In this document: one piece after another, positions 34,836 through 44,230 of the stretch
Layout: the number at the start of each line of letters is the position of its first letter
How positions within the stretch are numbered: the first letter of the stretch is position 1
Assembly: GCA_031258195.1 (NCBI GenBank)
Contig: JAIRNF010000027.1
Coordinates: 1-64,000, forward strand
DNA length: 64,000 bases
Source of the DNA: Prevotellaceae bacterium
GTDB taxonomy: Bacteria; Bacteroidota; Bacteroidia; Bacteroidales; UBA932
Reading direction: 5' to 3'
Made by a program: the position numbers and the translations under genes
Notes under the pieces: generated by a model
The model's input: the letters and a program-made list of their open reading frames with translations, nothing else
The model's database searches: none
What the model was told of the DNA's origin: nothing

Positions 34836-35942
34836 ATGAATAAGCTAATTACATTAGCAGGATGCCTTTGTATTATACTGACATCGTGCAAAAACAATAG
34901 TCCCTCTAATAATATTACCGACGTAAGCTATCGGGGAGATACGGTATTCGTGTCCGAACAAGCGGCTATTAATTCTAAAATAAAATTACAAGCTATTGAG
35001 CTTAAAAGTTATAGCGCCGAGTTCTATACAACCGGTACGGTTAAAGCCATTTCCGGACAGTTAGCCGAAATTGCATCGCTGTTCGACGGGCGTGTAACCA
35101 AATCGTTCGTTCAGCTCGGGCAGAAGGTAAACGTTGGTACACCTCTGTTTGAGCTGCACTCTGCCGACTTTTCCGAAATGGTAAAAGATTACTTTCAATC
35201 GTTACAGACAAAAAAGACGAAAGAGCTTAATCTACGGCGTCAAAAAGATCTGGTAAAAAATGGCGTAGGCATTGTTAAGGAGCTGGAAGAAGCGGAAACA
35301 GACTACGAGGTTGCTCTTAAAGATTACGAAAATGCAATGGCTAACCTGAGAATGCTCAATATCGATCCCGATAAAATCAGCATGGGACAAGCGCTAAAAG
35401 TTGTATCGCCCATTGCGGGAGAAGTGGTACAGGCAAGCTTAGTTATCGGGCAATACGTAAAAAGCGATGCTGTGCCTCTTGCAATAGTTGCCGATCTAAG
35501 TAAGGTTTGGGTAGTGGCACAAGTGAAAGAAAAAAATGTAGGCTCCATAGGCAAAGACGACAAGGTAGAAATACGGTGCGATGCCGATCCTGAGCAGCTG
35601 ATTATCGGACATGTTTCACATATTAGCGAGTTGTTAGACGAAGAGACCAGATCTGTTCAGGTACTCGTTTTATGCGATAACGCAGAACGTAAGCTTAAGC
35701 AGGGCATGTTTACCAACATTCATTTTATCAATTCTCCTAAAGAGGCGATAGTTGTTCCTGCAACAGCCCTGATGCAAAGTGGAGATGACTCGTACGTTTT
35801 GATACAGGAAAGCCCCGGAAAATATGTTAAGCGCAGGGTAAGGGCTACAATGGTTAACGGTAATGAAGTATTGATTACCAGCGGTCTTAAGGTTGGCGAT
35901 ACAATAGTAGCCGGAGGCGGTATCTACTTAATGGAGGGTTGA
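34836..35942 (+). CDS. RND efflux periplasmic adaptor (CzcB/CusB family)
   Basis: 368-residue lipoprotein adaptor (lipobox LTSC, Cys 18) that links the inner-membrane pump and outer-membrane channel. Order of parts: barrel-sandwich half (GTVKAISGQLAEIASLFDGR), helical hairpin about residues 120-180, second half motif (VSPIAGEVVQASLVIGQYV), beta-barrel (VWVVAQVKEKNVGSI) and C-terminal membrane-proximal domain ending in VAGGGIYLMEG. Full length. Its stop lies two bases before the pump's ATG. Confidence 0.93.
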   Translation: MNKLITLAGCLCIILTSCKNNSPSNNITDVSYRGDTVFVSEQAAINSKIKLQAIELKSYSAEFYTTGTVKAISGQLAEIASLFDGRVTKSFVQLGQKVNVGTPLFELHSADFSEMVKDYFQSLQTKKTKELNLRRQKDLVKNGVGIVKELEEAETDYEVALKDYENAMANLRMLNIDPDKISMGQALKVVSPIAGEVVQASLVIGQYVKSDAVPLAIVADLSKVWVVAQVKEKNVGSIGKDDKVEIRCDADPEQLIIGHVSHISELLDEETRSVQVLVLCDNAERKLKQGMFTNIHFINSPKEAIVVPATALMQSGDDSYVLIQESPGKYVKRRVRATMVNGNEVLITSGLKVGDTIVAGGGIYLMEG

Positions 35943-35944
35943 TT

Positions 35945-38900
35945 ATGGAGAAATTTATTAACCTTCTTATCGACCGTCGCTGGTTGATGTTAACCATATT
36001 CATACTTCTGTCGGGTATTGGAATATACTCATGGCGGCAGCTTGCTATTGATGCCTATCCCGATATTGCCGATGTATCGGTTGGTGTTGCTACACAAGTT
36101 CCGGGACTTGCTGTTGCTGAGGTAGAGCAACAGATAACCATTCCGCTCGAACGAGAGCTTAACGGTATTCCGCGTTTGAAAATAATGCGAAGCAAAAACT
36201 TTTTTGGGATATCTAAAATTACACTTGTTTTTGAAGATGGGACAGACGATTATTGGGCTCGCCAACAGGTGCTGGAGCGCATTAACGATATCGATCTACC
36301 CTTTGACGCCAAACCCGCACTTGATCCGTTGACTTCGCCTACTGGCGAGATATACCGCTATGTAGTTACCGGGAATAAAAATTTGAGAGAACTTACCGAT
36401 CTTAACCATTGGGTTATTATCCCTCGCCTGAGGCAGATTCATGGCATTGCCGAGGTTTCAAATTTCGGAGGTATTACAACGCAGTTTCAGATAGAAATAG
36501 ACCCTGATAAACTGGTTAAATACGGTCTTTCCCTTAGCGAGGTTACCGAATCCATAGACCTTAACAACTCTAATGCCGGCGGTAGTACAATTATCCGGGG
36601 GGACTTAAGTTTCGTAGTACGTGGCGTAGGGCTTGTTCGTGATTTACAGGATTTGGGCAATATTGTAGTTAAGAACGTTGGCGGAACACCTGTATATATA
36701 AAAGATTTAGGCGAACTGAAATACGGAAACCTCGAACGAAAAGGTATTATGGGCTATCTGGACGACGAGGTAAACTATGAAGACGGAGTACAAGGTATGG
36801 TGTGCTTGTTACGTTATGAAAATCCCTCGCGTGTACTTGAAAAAATAGTTGAAGCAGTTGATGATTTAAATGAGAATATCTTGCCTAAAGGTGTAAAGAT
36901 TCACACCTTTTACGATAGAACAGAATTGGTAGACGCAACGCTGAACACCATTTCTCATACACTTTCGTTCGGTGTTCTGCTGGTTATCGGAGTGCTCATT
37001 ATATTTCTCGGAAGCCCGAAAGGAGCGTTACTTGCTACCATTACCATTCCCGTTTCGTTGCTGATAGCCTTTATTTTGATGTGGCTTACCAATATCCCGG
37101 CAAACCTGCTTTCTTTGGGTGCAATCGATTTCGGTATTATTGTAGATGGTACTATTGTTATGATGGAGACAATTCTCAAAAAACGAGAAGATAATCCTAG
37201 CGAACCTTTGGAGAAATCAACCATAGCAAAACGTGTTACCGAAGTTGCAAAGCCAATATTCTTTGCAACGCTTATTATCATCATTGCCTATATGCCGTTG
37301 TTTGCATTCGAGAGGGTTGAGCAAAAGCTGTTTACCCCAATGGCATTTACGCTGAGTTTTGCGCTGTTGGGAGCATTGGCTTCAGCCTTACTGCTTATCC
37401 CCGGTCTGGCTTTTGCGGTGTATAGGAAACCTCAAAGAGTTTATCGTAATCGCTGGCTCGAGAAGTTGACGGAAATCTATAAACGCCAGACGGCAAAAAT
37501 TATCGCTGCGCCCAAAAAGATAATTGCGCCCATTGCTGTAATTCTTATTGCTGTCGTGGGACTTTCAACATATGTCGGAAAAGACTTTTTACCTCATCTT
37601 GACGAAGGAAGTATCTGGCTTCAAGTACAGCTTCCTCCCGGTATGTCGCTCGAAAAGTCGTCTGAAATGGCGGCTGTGCTTAGGGACGAAATCAAAAAAT
37701 ATGACGAGGTAACTTATGTTATGACTCAAACAGGGCGAGACGATGAAGGTATCTGCCCGTTCTCATTCTCGCATATCGAAGTAATGGTTGGGTTGAAACC
37801 CTACGACACATGGAAAGACGATCGCAGAAAATCAGACCTGATTGCAGATATGGCGGCAATGATTGATACGATGCCCGGATACAACGTCGGTTTTTCGCAA
37901 CCTATTATCGACATGGTTATGGATCAGATTGCAGGAGCGCATAGCGATCTGGCCATAAAAATATATGGAGAAGATATAACAGAAAGCCGCCGTATGGCTG
38001 AGCAGATATCAAAGATTTTAGAGGAAATACAAGGCGCTGGAGACATAGGCATTATGGAAGAACCTTTTTTGCCGCAGCTCCAAATTGTTGCCGACCGCGA
38101 CAAAATTGCTCAATATGGGCTGAATGTGGCTGATGTAGCCGAGTTGATAGAAGTTGCTATTGGAGGGAAAGCGATATCTCAAGTTTTTATCGAGAGTAGA
38201 GTTTATGATGTAACAGCCCGTTATAACGAAAAATACCGCGATACGCCCGAAAAAATAGGAGGACTGATGCTAACCTCCGGCTCTGGCGCAATGATACCTC
38301 TATCGACTGTTGCGGAGATTATAACAACAACAGGGGCAAGTATGATTTCGCGCGAGATGAACCAGCGTTTCGTTACTGTACGAATGAACTTACGCGGACG
38401 CGATCTTTCATCTTTCGTTAAAGAGGTTAATTCTAAAATAGAAGAGCAGCTGCCATACGACCATTCCAAATTTCAGCTGCGCTGGGCGGGACAGCTGGAA
38501 AACCAGCATCGCGCATTCGGGCGTCTTGCTGTAATTATGCCTGTAACGCTTGCCGTAATGTTCCTCCTTCTGTTCTTCACTTTCGGAAAATTCCGTCAGG
38601 CAGGATTACTTATAGGAATGCTACCGCTTGCGGTTTTTGGAGGTATGTTAGCGTTGGTTGTACGTGATATGACCTTCAACGTGTCGTCGGCAGTTGGATT
38701 TATCGCCCTCTTCGGCGTTTTTTTACAAAACGGAGTCATCATGATTTCTCATATCAATATACTACGGAAAAGAGGAACAGAGCTGAAAGATGCCGTAATC
38801 TCAGGTTCATCCCATCGGCTACGTCCGGTACTGATGACGGCAACGGTTGCCATTTTGGGGCTACTACCCGCATCGCTTTCAACCGGCATCGGTTCTGATG

Positions 38901-39025
38901 TACAACGTCCGTTGGCTACGGTAATTGTTTACGGTCTTTTATTCGGTACCATAATTACGCTGTATGTTTTGCCTGCATTTTATTACCTACTGGAAAAAAG
39001 AAAGCTAAGTAAAAAATCTGTTTAA
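35945..39025 (+). CDS. czcA: CzcA/CusA-family heavy-metal efflux RND pump
   Basis: 1026-residue proton-driven trimeric pump with twelve membrane helices and two large periplasmic loops. The start ATG at 35945 (MEKFINLLIDRRW) is two bases after the adaptor stop. The helix-4 signature DFGIIVDGTIVMMETI, with acidic residues at about 395, 401 and 408, matches the DFGxxxDG...E triad of CzcA-type pumps for Zn, Co and Cd rather than the motif of Cu/Ag pumps. The porter motif QQVLERINDIDLP and C-terminal ALFGVFLQNGVIMISHIN are also typical. Intact. Confidence 0.93.
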   Translation: MEKFINLLIDRRWLMLTIFILLSGIGIYSWRQLAIDAYPDIADVSVGVATQVPGLAVAEVEQQITIPLERELNGIPRLKIMRSKNFFGISKITLVFEDGTDDYWARQQVLERINDIDLPFDAKPALDPLTSPTGEIYRYVVTGNKNLRELTDLNHWVIIPRLRQIHGIAEVSNFGGITTQFQIEIDPDKLVKYGLSLSEVTESIDLNNSNAGGSTIIRGDLSFVVRGVGLVRDLQDLGNIVVKNVGGTPVYIKDLGELKYGNLERKGIMGYLDDEVNYEDGVQGMVCLLRYENPSRVLEKIVEAVDDLNENILPKGVKIHTFYDRTELVDATLNTISHTLSFGVLLVIGVLIIFLGSPKGALLATITIPVSLLIAFILMWLTNIPANLLSLGAIDFGIIVDGTIVMMETILKKREDNPSEPLEKSTIAKRVTEVAKPIFFATLIIIIAYMPLFAFERVEQKLFTPMAFTLSFALLGALASALLLIPGLAFAVYRKPQRVYRNRWLEKLTEIYKRQTAKIIAAPKKIIAPIAVILIAVVGLSTYVGKDFLPHLDEGSIWLQVQLPPGMSLEKSSEMAAVLRDEIKKYDEVTYVMTQTGRDDEGICPFSFSHIEVMVGLKPYDTWKDDRRKSDLIADMAAMIDTMPGYNVGFSQPIIDMVMDQIAGAHSDLAIKIYGEDITESRRMAEQISKILEEIQGAGDIGIMEEPFLPQLQIVADRDKIAQYGLNVADVAELIEVAIGGKAISQVFIESRVYDVTARYNEKYRDTPEKIGGLMLTSGSGAMIPLSTVAEIITTTGASMISREMNQRFVTVRMNLRGRDLSSFVKEVNSKIEEQLPYDHSKFQLRWAGQLENQHRAFGRLAVIMPVTLAVMFLLLFFTFGKFRQAGLLIGMLPLAVFGGMLALVVRDMTFNVSSAVGFIALFGVFLQNGVIMISHINILRKRGTELKDAVISGSSHRLRPVLMTATVAILGLLPASLSTGIGSDVQRPLATVIVYGLLFGTIITLYVLPAFYYLLEKRKLSKKSV

Positions 39026-39037
39026 ATAGATATTCCG

Positions 39038-40309
39038 ATGAAAAATATAAAACCAATAATAGTTGTACTTTTTCTTTTGTGTGCTGCTACCGCTTTTGCA
39101 CAAGAAACGAAAGTACTGACATTTGATGAATACTTGAACAATGTTAAGAACAACAATATCGGCTATCTGGTCGAAAGGTATAATGTAGATATTGCCGAGG
39201 CTAACGTTAAAGCAGCCAAAGTCTTTCCTGACCCGGAGCTGTCGATAAGCCACGCAAATAACCAAAACTGGGATTTGGAAATGGGTTACGGTATTGATGC
39301 AGAGCTAAGCTATACGTTAGAGCTGGGCGGAAAGCGAAAGGCAAGGGTGTTGGTAGCAAAAAGTGAAAAGGAAATGACCGAGGCTTTGCTCGAAGACTAC
39401 TTCCGCAACCTGCGCGCCGATGCCACTATTGCTTACTATGCAGCATTGCGGCAAAAGAGGATATGCGAAATACAGCAATCGTCATACCAACAAATGCTTG
39501 AGTTGGCACGTGCCGATAGCATACGCTTTCAGCTGGGGGCTATATCGGAGGTAGATGCCAGGCAATCTAATCTCGAAGCAGCGAGCATACGTAATGATGT
39601 ATATTCGAGCGAAGGGGAGCTGCAGGACATTTTAGCTCGGCTGATGTTATTTCAGGGAAATAAAACTATGGAGCTGCCCGATTCACTTGCAGGGGAGCTG
39701 TTTTACTCAAAACGTGATTTTAACTTACAAGAGCTTATTGTCGTGGCTCAATATAACCGTGCGGATTTGCATGCCGCATTAAAATCCAGAGAGGTTTCTC
39801 AGCATAATTTGCGTTTAGCCAAAGCTAACAGAGCAATAGACCTTGGGCTAAGTATCGGTGGCGGCTATTCGTCAGAGGTACGAAATGAGATTGCGCCTGC
39901 TCCTTCGTTCAAAAGTATTGGTGCCGGAATCAGCATTCCCTTAAAATTTTCTAATGCTAATAAAGGTGAGTTACGTGCTGCTCAGATAGCAGTTAAACAG
40001 AGTGAGCTGGAATATGAGGCTATCGCGCAACAAATAAGCGCAGAAGTAGTACAGGCTTATAATAAATATGTAATCAGTTGCCGACAGGTGGAGCAATTTC
40101 AAAGAGGATTGCTTGAGGATGCAAAATTTATTCTTCAAAAGATAATTTACAGCTACGAACGCGGAGAAACGGGTATTCTTGAAGTGCTTAATGCTCAACG
40201 CACCTATAATGAAACGCGGACAGCATACAGCGAAACGCTGTATAATTACTCTGTAGCTTTAGTTGAGCTGGAGCGTACCTGTGGTATTTGGGATGTTGAA
40301 ATGAAATGA
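39038..40309 (+). CDS. TolC-like outer-membrane efflux protein (CzcC type)
   Basis: 423-residue outer-membrane factor completing the tripartite pump. Signal peptide cut after TAFAQ (about residue 22); then two OEP repeats rich in helices (SYTLELGGKRKARVLVAKSE; ISIPLKFSNANKGELRAAQ), each carrying the coiled-coil Ala/Glu pattern. Starts 12 bases after the pump gene. Full length, followed by a strong terminator. Confidence 0.92.
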   Translation: MKNIKPIIVVLFLLCAATAFAQETKVLTFDEYLNNVKNNNIGYLVERYNVDIAEANVKAAKVFPDPELSISHANNQNWDLEMGYGIDAELSYTLELGGKRKARVLVAKSEKEMTEALLEDYFRNLRADATIAYYAALRQKRICEIQQSSYQQMLELARADSIRFQLGAISEVDARQSNLEAASIRNDVYSSEGELQDILARLMLFQGNKTMELPDSLAGELFYSKRDFNLQELIVVAQYNRADLHAALKSREVSQHNLRLAKANRAIDLGLSIGGGYSSEVRNEIAPAPSFKSIGAGISIPLKFSNANKGELRAAQIAVKQSELEYEAIAQQISAEVVQAYNKYVISCRQVEQFQRGLLEDAKFILQKIIYSYERGETGILEVLNAQRTYNETRTAYSETLYNYSVALVELERTCGIWDVEMK

Positions 40310-40360
40310 CTTAATCTTAAATATTACGTTTTTTAAACGCTGGATAATTATAAAAGTTTC

Positions 40361-40413
40361 AAAATAAAAATCAGCATTGCGATTATTTAATCGCAATGCT
40401 GATTTTTATTTTG
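40361..40413 (+). terminator. Strong hairpin terminator of the efflux operon
   Basis: AATCAGCATTGCGATTA pairs with TAATCGCAATGCTGATT, with A-rich upstream and T-rich downstream flanks. It separates the efflux operon from the phosphate region; the 200 bases after it hold only the next promoter. Confidence 0.88.
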
Positions 40414-40609
40414 CTATTGCTCCAATAGCGCTACCTTACAATAAGTATTCTCGGAATATGCTCATTAATGTATTATAGGATACCGCATCTTTATATCTAA
40501 CCTGATGATCGGAAGCATGGCAAAAGTATCCTTAGCGGTAGGATAGAAGTTAATACAAAAGGTAGCTATTTCGTAGTAATATCTTATGACCTTTGTAATA
40601 TTCCCATCA

Positions 40610-40617
40610 TAGCTTTG
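40610..40617 (+). promoter_or_regulatory. Bacteroidetes -7 promoter element
   Basis: TAGCTTTG ahead of the porin gene. It lies so close to a possible ATG at 40622 that translation from 40646 is more likely. Confidence 0.6.
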
Positions 40618-40645
40618 TGCCATGCGATTAAAACAATTGCATATA

Positions 40646-41950
40646 ATGAAACAGATTACAATCTTATTATGCCTTTTTCTTATGGCTATGACCGGCTATG
40701 GGCAACAAACAGAAAACGAACAAATACCCCTTGAGAATTTAGAAAAAAGAACCTCGTCACTTGAAGACGCTGTAAAGATTCTTCAAAAAATAAAAATATC
40801 AGGCTATATCCAAGGGCAGCTTCAAGTGGGCGAAAAAGACGCCAAGCTGAAAGTTGGTAGCGATAATGAAGATAAAGAGCATAGCTTTAACAGAATCGGT
40901 ATTCGTCGTGGACGCATTAAGCTGACGTATGAGGAGAAAATAATTTCGGGCGTTTTTCAGCTGGATATAACAGAGAAAGGTGTTGGCGTTAAAGACGCTT
41001 ACTTAAGCATTAAAGATCCCTGGATTGGAACAAGTTCCCTTAGAGCAGGCGTATTTGATCGTCCGTTCGGTTATGAAATCAACTATTCATCTTCTCGTCG
41101 CGAATCACCGGAGCGCTCAACAATCTTTCAAACCTTATTTCCCGATGAGCGCGATTTAGGGGCAATGCTGGTGCTGCAACCGTCAAAAACTTCTCCATGG
41201 AACATCTTGAAGCTGGAAGCAGGTCTTTTTGCCGGAAATGGAATAAAAATCGAAACGGATAACCGTAAAGATTTCATAGGGCATGTGTCGGTAAACAAAA
41301 ATATAGGTTCTGATGCAAAGATAGGCGTTGGCGTATCTTACTATAATGGTGGTGTGTACCAATCGACAGAAAACGTTTATACCATGAATGATGATGTTTT
41401 TACCGTGGATAGCAATTCCGGTAATAAAGGTAAGTTCGCTAAACGCGAATATGTAGGTTTCGACGCCCAATTTTCTATAATGAGCATATTAGGTATGACA
41501 TCTGTTAGAGGAGAATATCTGTTTGGTCAACAACCCGGATCATCATCAAGCGCCAAAAGCCCTAACTACTCAAACCTACCCGGCTCCGGCGGATCAGCCC
41601 CTACAGCATACGACATGTTTATACGCAAAATGAAAGGCGGATATGTGATGCTGGTTCAAGACCTGGGTACTTTTCCCGTTTCTATTATAGCAAGGTACGA
41701 CTGGTATGATCCAAACACCAAAATATCGGGTAATGATGTTGGTAAAGCGGCATCCGGAACAAGTATCGCAACAACAAAAACAGATCTTTGGCAAAGTACC
41801 ATCGGATTTGGAGGTTTGTGGCGAATAAACCCGAGCCTGAGGCTAACAGCCTACTACGAAATAAACAGCTGGGAAGACAGCGGTAATATTACCGATTACG
41901 ATAGCTGGGAAGGAAATGTGTTTACACTTCACCTTCAGTATAAGTTTTAA
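40646..41950 (+). CDS. OprO/OprP-like phosphate-selective porin
   Basis: 434-residue outer-membrane porin of the phosphate-selective (PF07396) type. The start at 40646 (MKQITILLCLFLMAM) gives a clean signal peptide; a short coiled-coil segment (LENLEKRTSSLEDAVKILQK) precedes the barrel, as in OprO/OprP. Barrel strands include RGRIKLTYEEKIISGVFQLD and the family motif DERDLGAMLVL; the last residue is Phe (HLQYKF), as usual for BAM substrates. Directly upstream of pstS, consistent with phosphate entry. Confidence 0.88.
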   Translation: MKQITILLCLFLMAMTGYGQQTENEQIPLENLEKRTSSLEDAVKILQKIKISGYIQGQLQVGEKDAKLKVGSDNEDKEHSFNRIGIRRGRIKLTYEEKIISGVFQLDITEKGVGVKDAYLSIKDPWIGTSSLRAGVFDRPFGYEINYSSSRRESPERSTIFQTLFPDERDLGAMLVLQPSKTSPWNILKLEAGLFAGNGIKIETDNRKDFIGHVSVNKNIGSDAKIGVGVSYYNGGVYQSTENVYTMNDDVFTVDSNSGNKGKFAKREYVGFDAQFSIMSILGMTSVRGEYLFGQQPGSSSSAKSPNYSNLPGSGGSAPTAYDMFIRKMKGGYVMLVQDLGTFPVSIIARYDWYDPNTKISGNDVGKAASGTSIATTKTDLWQSTIGFGGLWRINPSLRLTAYYEINSWEDSGNITDYDSWEGNVFTLHLQYKF

Positions 41951-41953
41951 ATC

Positions 41954-41997
41954 TTAACCGATTCGTAACAAAACAGTATTACCTCTGTAACATACAG
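41954..41997 (+). promoter_or_regulatory. Four 11-bp direct repeats, probable PhoB-binding array
   Basis: Consecutive units TTAACCGATTC, GTAACAAAACA, GTATTACCTCT and GTAACATACAG start at 41954, 41965, 41976 and 41987. The 11-bp period and the distance to the -7 element at 42008 resemble E. coli Pho boxes, where PhoB sites replace the -35 region. Assignment to PhoB is inference from position ahead of pstS. Confidence 0.5.
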
Positions 41998-42007
41998 GCA
42001 ATATGTT

Positions 42008-42015
42008 TATGTTTG
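42008..42015 (+). promoter_or_regulatory. Bacteroidetes -7 promoter element of pstS
   Basis: TATGTTTG, 42 bases ahead of pstS. Confidence 0.6.
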
Positions 42016-42057
42016 TAGCGTGAACTAGTAAATATAACTTTTATAATACATCATAAA

Positions 42058-42873
42058 ATGAAAAAAATTATTCTGATAACAATAGCTCTGGCAGGCGTTA
42101 TTTTTAGCGCAAATGCTCAGAAAATAAAAGGATCTGATACCGTACTCCCACTATCGCAAAAAGAAGCGGAAAGCTATATGAAAGCAAACCCGTCGCAAAC
42201 CATTACGGTAACCGGAGGCGGAAGCGGCGTAGGTATAGCCGCCCTTATAGAGGGAACAACCGATATTGCACAGGCTTCGCGTAAGATTAAGTTCGATGAA
42301 AAGCAGAAGTTGCAGGAAGGCGGTAAAACTGCTAAAGAAGTAGTTATCGCATACGATGCGTTGGCTATTGTGGTAAACCCGTCTAATAAGGTAACCGACC
42401 TTACGCGCGAGCAGTTGGAGGGTATATTTACCGGCAAGATTAAGCGCTGGAAAGAAGTAGGCGGTGATGATTTAAAGATTGTACCCTACTCGCGAGAGAC
42501 ATCTTCGGGTACTTACGAATTCTTTAAAGAAAGCGTATTGAAAAATAAAAACTACCTGAATGGCATTATGAGCATGCCTGCAACAGGTTCGATAATACAA
42601 TCGGTTAGCCAGACCAAAGGTGCCATAGGTTATGTAGGCTTAGCTTACCTCAACAAAGATGTAAAAGCCATACATGTTTCATATGATAAAGGCGCAACCT
42701 ATACAGATCCATCGGCGGCGAACGCAAAGAATAAAACATACCCTATCGTTCGCCCGCTTTACTTCTACTACATTACAGCATCAGAGAAAGCAGTTAAGCC
42801 ATTTATAGATTATGTGCTTTCGGAAAAAGGTCAAAAAATAGTATCCGAAGTAGGATTTATTACTATAAAATAA
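42058..42873 (+). CDS. pstS: Phosphate-binding protein PstS
   Basis: 271-residue periplasmic phosphate-binding protein of the ABC importer. Signal peptide cut after ANAQ; the mature N-terminus KIKGSDTVLPL and GGGSGVGIAALIEGTTDIAQASR form the phosphate-binding loops, and REQLEGIFTGKIKRWKEVGG, SRETSSGTYEFFKE and TKGAIGYVGLAYL are standard PstS segments. Ends VSEVGFITIK. Shorter than E. coli PstS but normal for Bacteroidetes. First gene of pstSCAB-phoU. Confidence 0.95.
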   Translation: MKKIILITIALAGVIFSANAQKIKGSDTVLPLSQKEAESYMKANPSQTITVTGGGSGVGIAALIEGTTDIAQASRKIKFDEKQKLQEGGKTAKEVVIAYDALAIVVNPSNKVTDLTREQLEGIFTGKIKRWKEVGGDDLKIVPYSRETSSGTYEFFKESVLKNKNYLNGIMSMPATGSIIQSVSQTKGAIGYVGLAYLNKDVKAIHVSYDKGATYTDPSAANAKNKTYPIVRPLYFYYITASEKAVKPFIDYVLSEKGQKIVSEVGFITIK

Positions 42874-42913
42874 AGATTGGTTAGTGGTTTTAAGTTGTAA
42901 ACATATGTTTTTA

Positions 42914-42994
42914 GTCATTTCGAGCAAAGCGAGAAATCTCCCCAATAGCAGCAGAATGTTCAGTGAGGAGATTTCTCGCTTTGCTCGAAATGAC
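42914..42994. repeat. Palindromic element between pstS and pstC
   Basis: GTCATTTCGAGCAAAGCGAG (42914-42933) and its inverse CTCGCTTTGCTCGAAATGAC (42975-42994) form a perfect 20-bp stem, extended inward by AAATCTCC and GAGATTT. It ends 25 bases before the pstC start and could limit read-through or stabilise the upstream pstS message. Confidence 0.85.
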
Positions 42995-43019
42995 ATCTTC
43001 TACAGATTACACATACAAG

Positions 43020-44228
43020 ATGAAACACCTTAGGCGAATTATAGAGCGAATAGTAGAAAGTATTCTCACAGTAAGCGGTGCTATTACAAGCATCGCCATT
43101 CTGCTTATCGTTGTATTTCTATTTAAAGAAGGTTTCGGTTTATTTAGCAGCCCGTCTGTTGAAAAAGGATATGTATTATGTGTTAATGCGGACAACACCA
43201 TAGAACACCTGAATCCATATCAGATTAAAAAAATATTCGATTCGGAAATTGAAAATTGGAAAGAGCTGGGTGGAGCTGACGAAGCTATCGCGCTATTCAG
43301 GTTCGAAGAAATATTCAACCATTACTCAGATGAAGAATTGGGAGAAGAGTACTCGTTGTTGCCTGAAAAGTTAGGAGAAGTAATTGCTCAGAACATTGGC
43401 ATCATAGCATTTGTACCAGAAAAGTATGCACCAAAAGATATAAACGGGGTAAAAATCCTCCCGATAGAATCTATCACCCTCTCCGATTTTTTTGGCGGTA
43501 AAGAATGGATGCCCACCTCTACGCCATCGCCTCAGCTTGGTGTACTACCGTTAATTCTTGGTACCTTACTGGTAAGCATATTCGCAATTATTATCGCCCT
43601 TCCTCTAGGGTTGGGTGTTGCCATATACCTATCGGAATTAGCGGACGAGCGTACCCGTAAAATTTTAAAACCCGCCATAGAGTTACTGGCGGGAATACCA
43701 TCCGTAGTATATGGCTTTTTTGGTTTGGTGGTGCTTGTGCCGATAGTTCAAAAAACATTCGATCTGGCGGTAGGAGAAACCGCGCTTACTGGGAGCATAA
43801 TATTAGCCATAATGGCTCTCCCCACCATTATTACCGTTGCCGAAGACGCTATGAGAAATACACCAAGAGCTATGAGAGAAGCAAGCCTAGCCTTAGGCGC
43901 AACGCATTGGCAAACTATTTATAAAGTGGTTGTTCCCTATGCGGCGTCCGGAATATCTGCCGCTGTTGTGCTGGGTATTGGCAGGGCGATAGGCGAAACA
44001 ATGGCTGTGCTAATGGTAACTGGAAACGCTGCCGTTATGCCCCATTCGCTATTCGAGCCGGTACGAACAATTCCGGCAACCATTGCGGCTGAGCTGGGCG
44101 AAGCGCCTTCGGGCGGAGCACACTATCAGGCGTTGTTCATGTTGGGTTGCATACTGTTTCTTATTACGCTTATCATTAGCATAACAGCCGAAGTTATTTC
44201 TAAGCGTCAACCCAATAAAGGTCTATAG
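43020..44228 (+). CDS. pstC: Phosphate ABC permease PstC with PstS-like insert
   Basis: 402 residues. The ATG at 43020 (MKHLRRIIERIVES) is chosen because the longer frame begins inside a palindromic repeat. After the first membrane helix there is an extra periplasmic domain (about 40-160: LNPYQIKKIFDSEIENWKEL; QNIGIIAFVPEKYAPKD) that resembles a piece of PstS, then the standard permease domain from about 185 with the EAA-loop region MREASLALGATHWQTIYKVV and IGRAIGETMAVLMVTGNA. This long form is usual in Bacteroidales. Confidence 0.93.
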   Translation: MKHLRRIIERIVESILTVSGAITSIAILLIVVFLFKEGFGLFSSPSVEKGYVLCVNADNTIEHLNPYQIKKIFDSEIENWKELGGADEAIALFRFEEIFNHYSDEELGEEYSLLPEKLGEVIAQNIGIIAFVPEKYAPKDINGVKILPIESITLSDFFGGKEWMPTSTPSPQLGVLPLILGTLLVSIFAIIIALPLGLGVAIYLSELADERTRKILKPAIELLAGIPSVVYGFFGLVVLVPIVQKTFDLAVGETALTGSIILAIMALPTIITVAEDAMRNTPRAMREASLALGATHWQTIYKVVVPYAASGISAAVVLGIGRAIGETMAVLMVTGNAAVMPHSLFEPVRTIPATIAAELGEAPSGGAHYQALFMLGCILFLITLIISITAEVISKRQPNKGL

Positions 44229-44230
44229 CC

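Noticed and set aside
40500-40620. Pho-box-like repeats ahead of the porin gene
   Set aside because: Scattered GTTAATA/GTAGTAA words do not keep the 11-bp period seen ahead of pstS.
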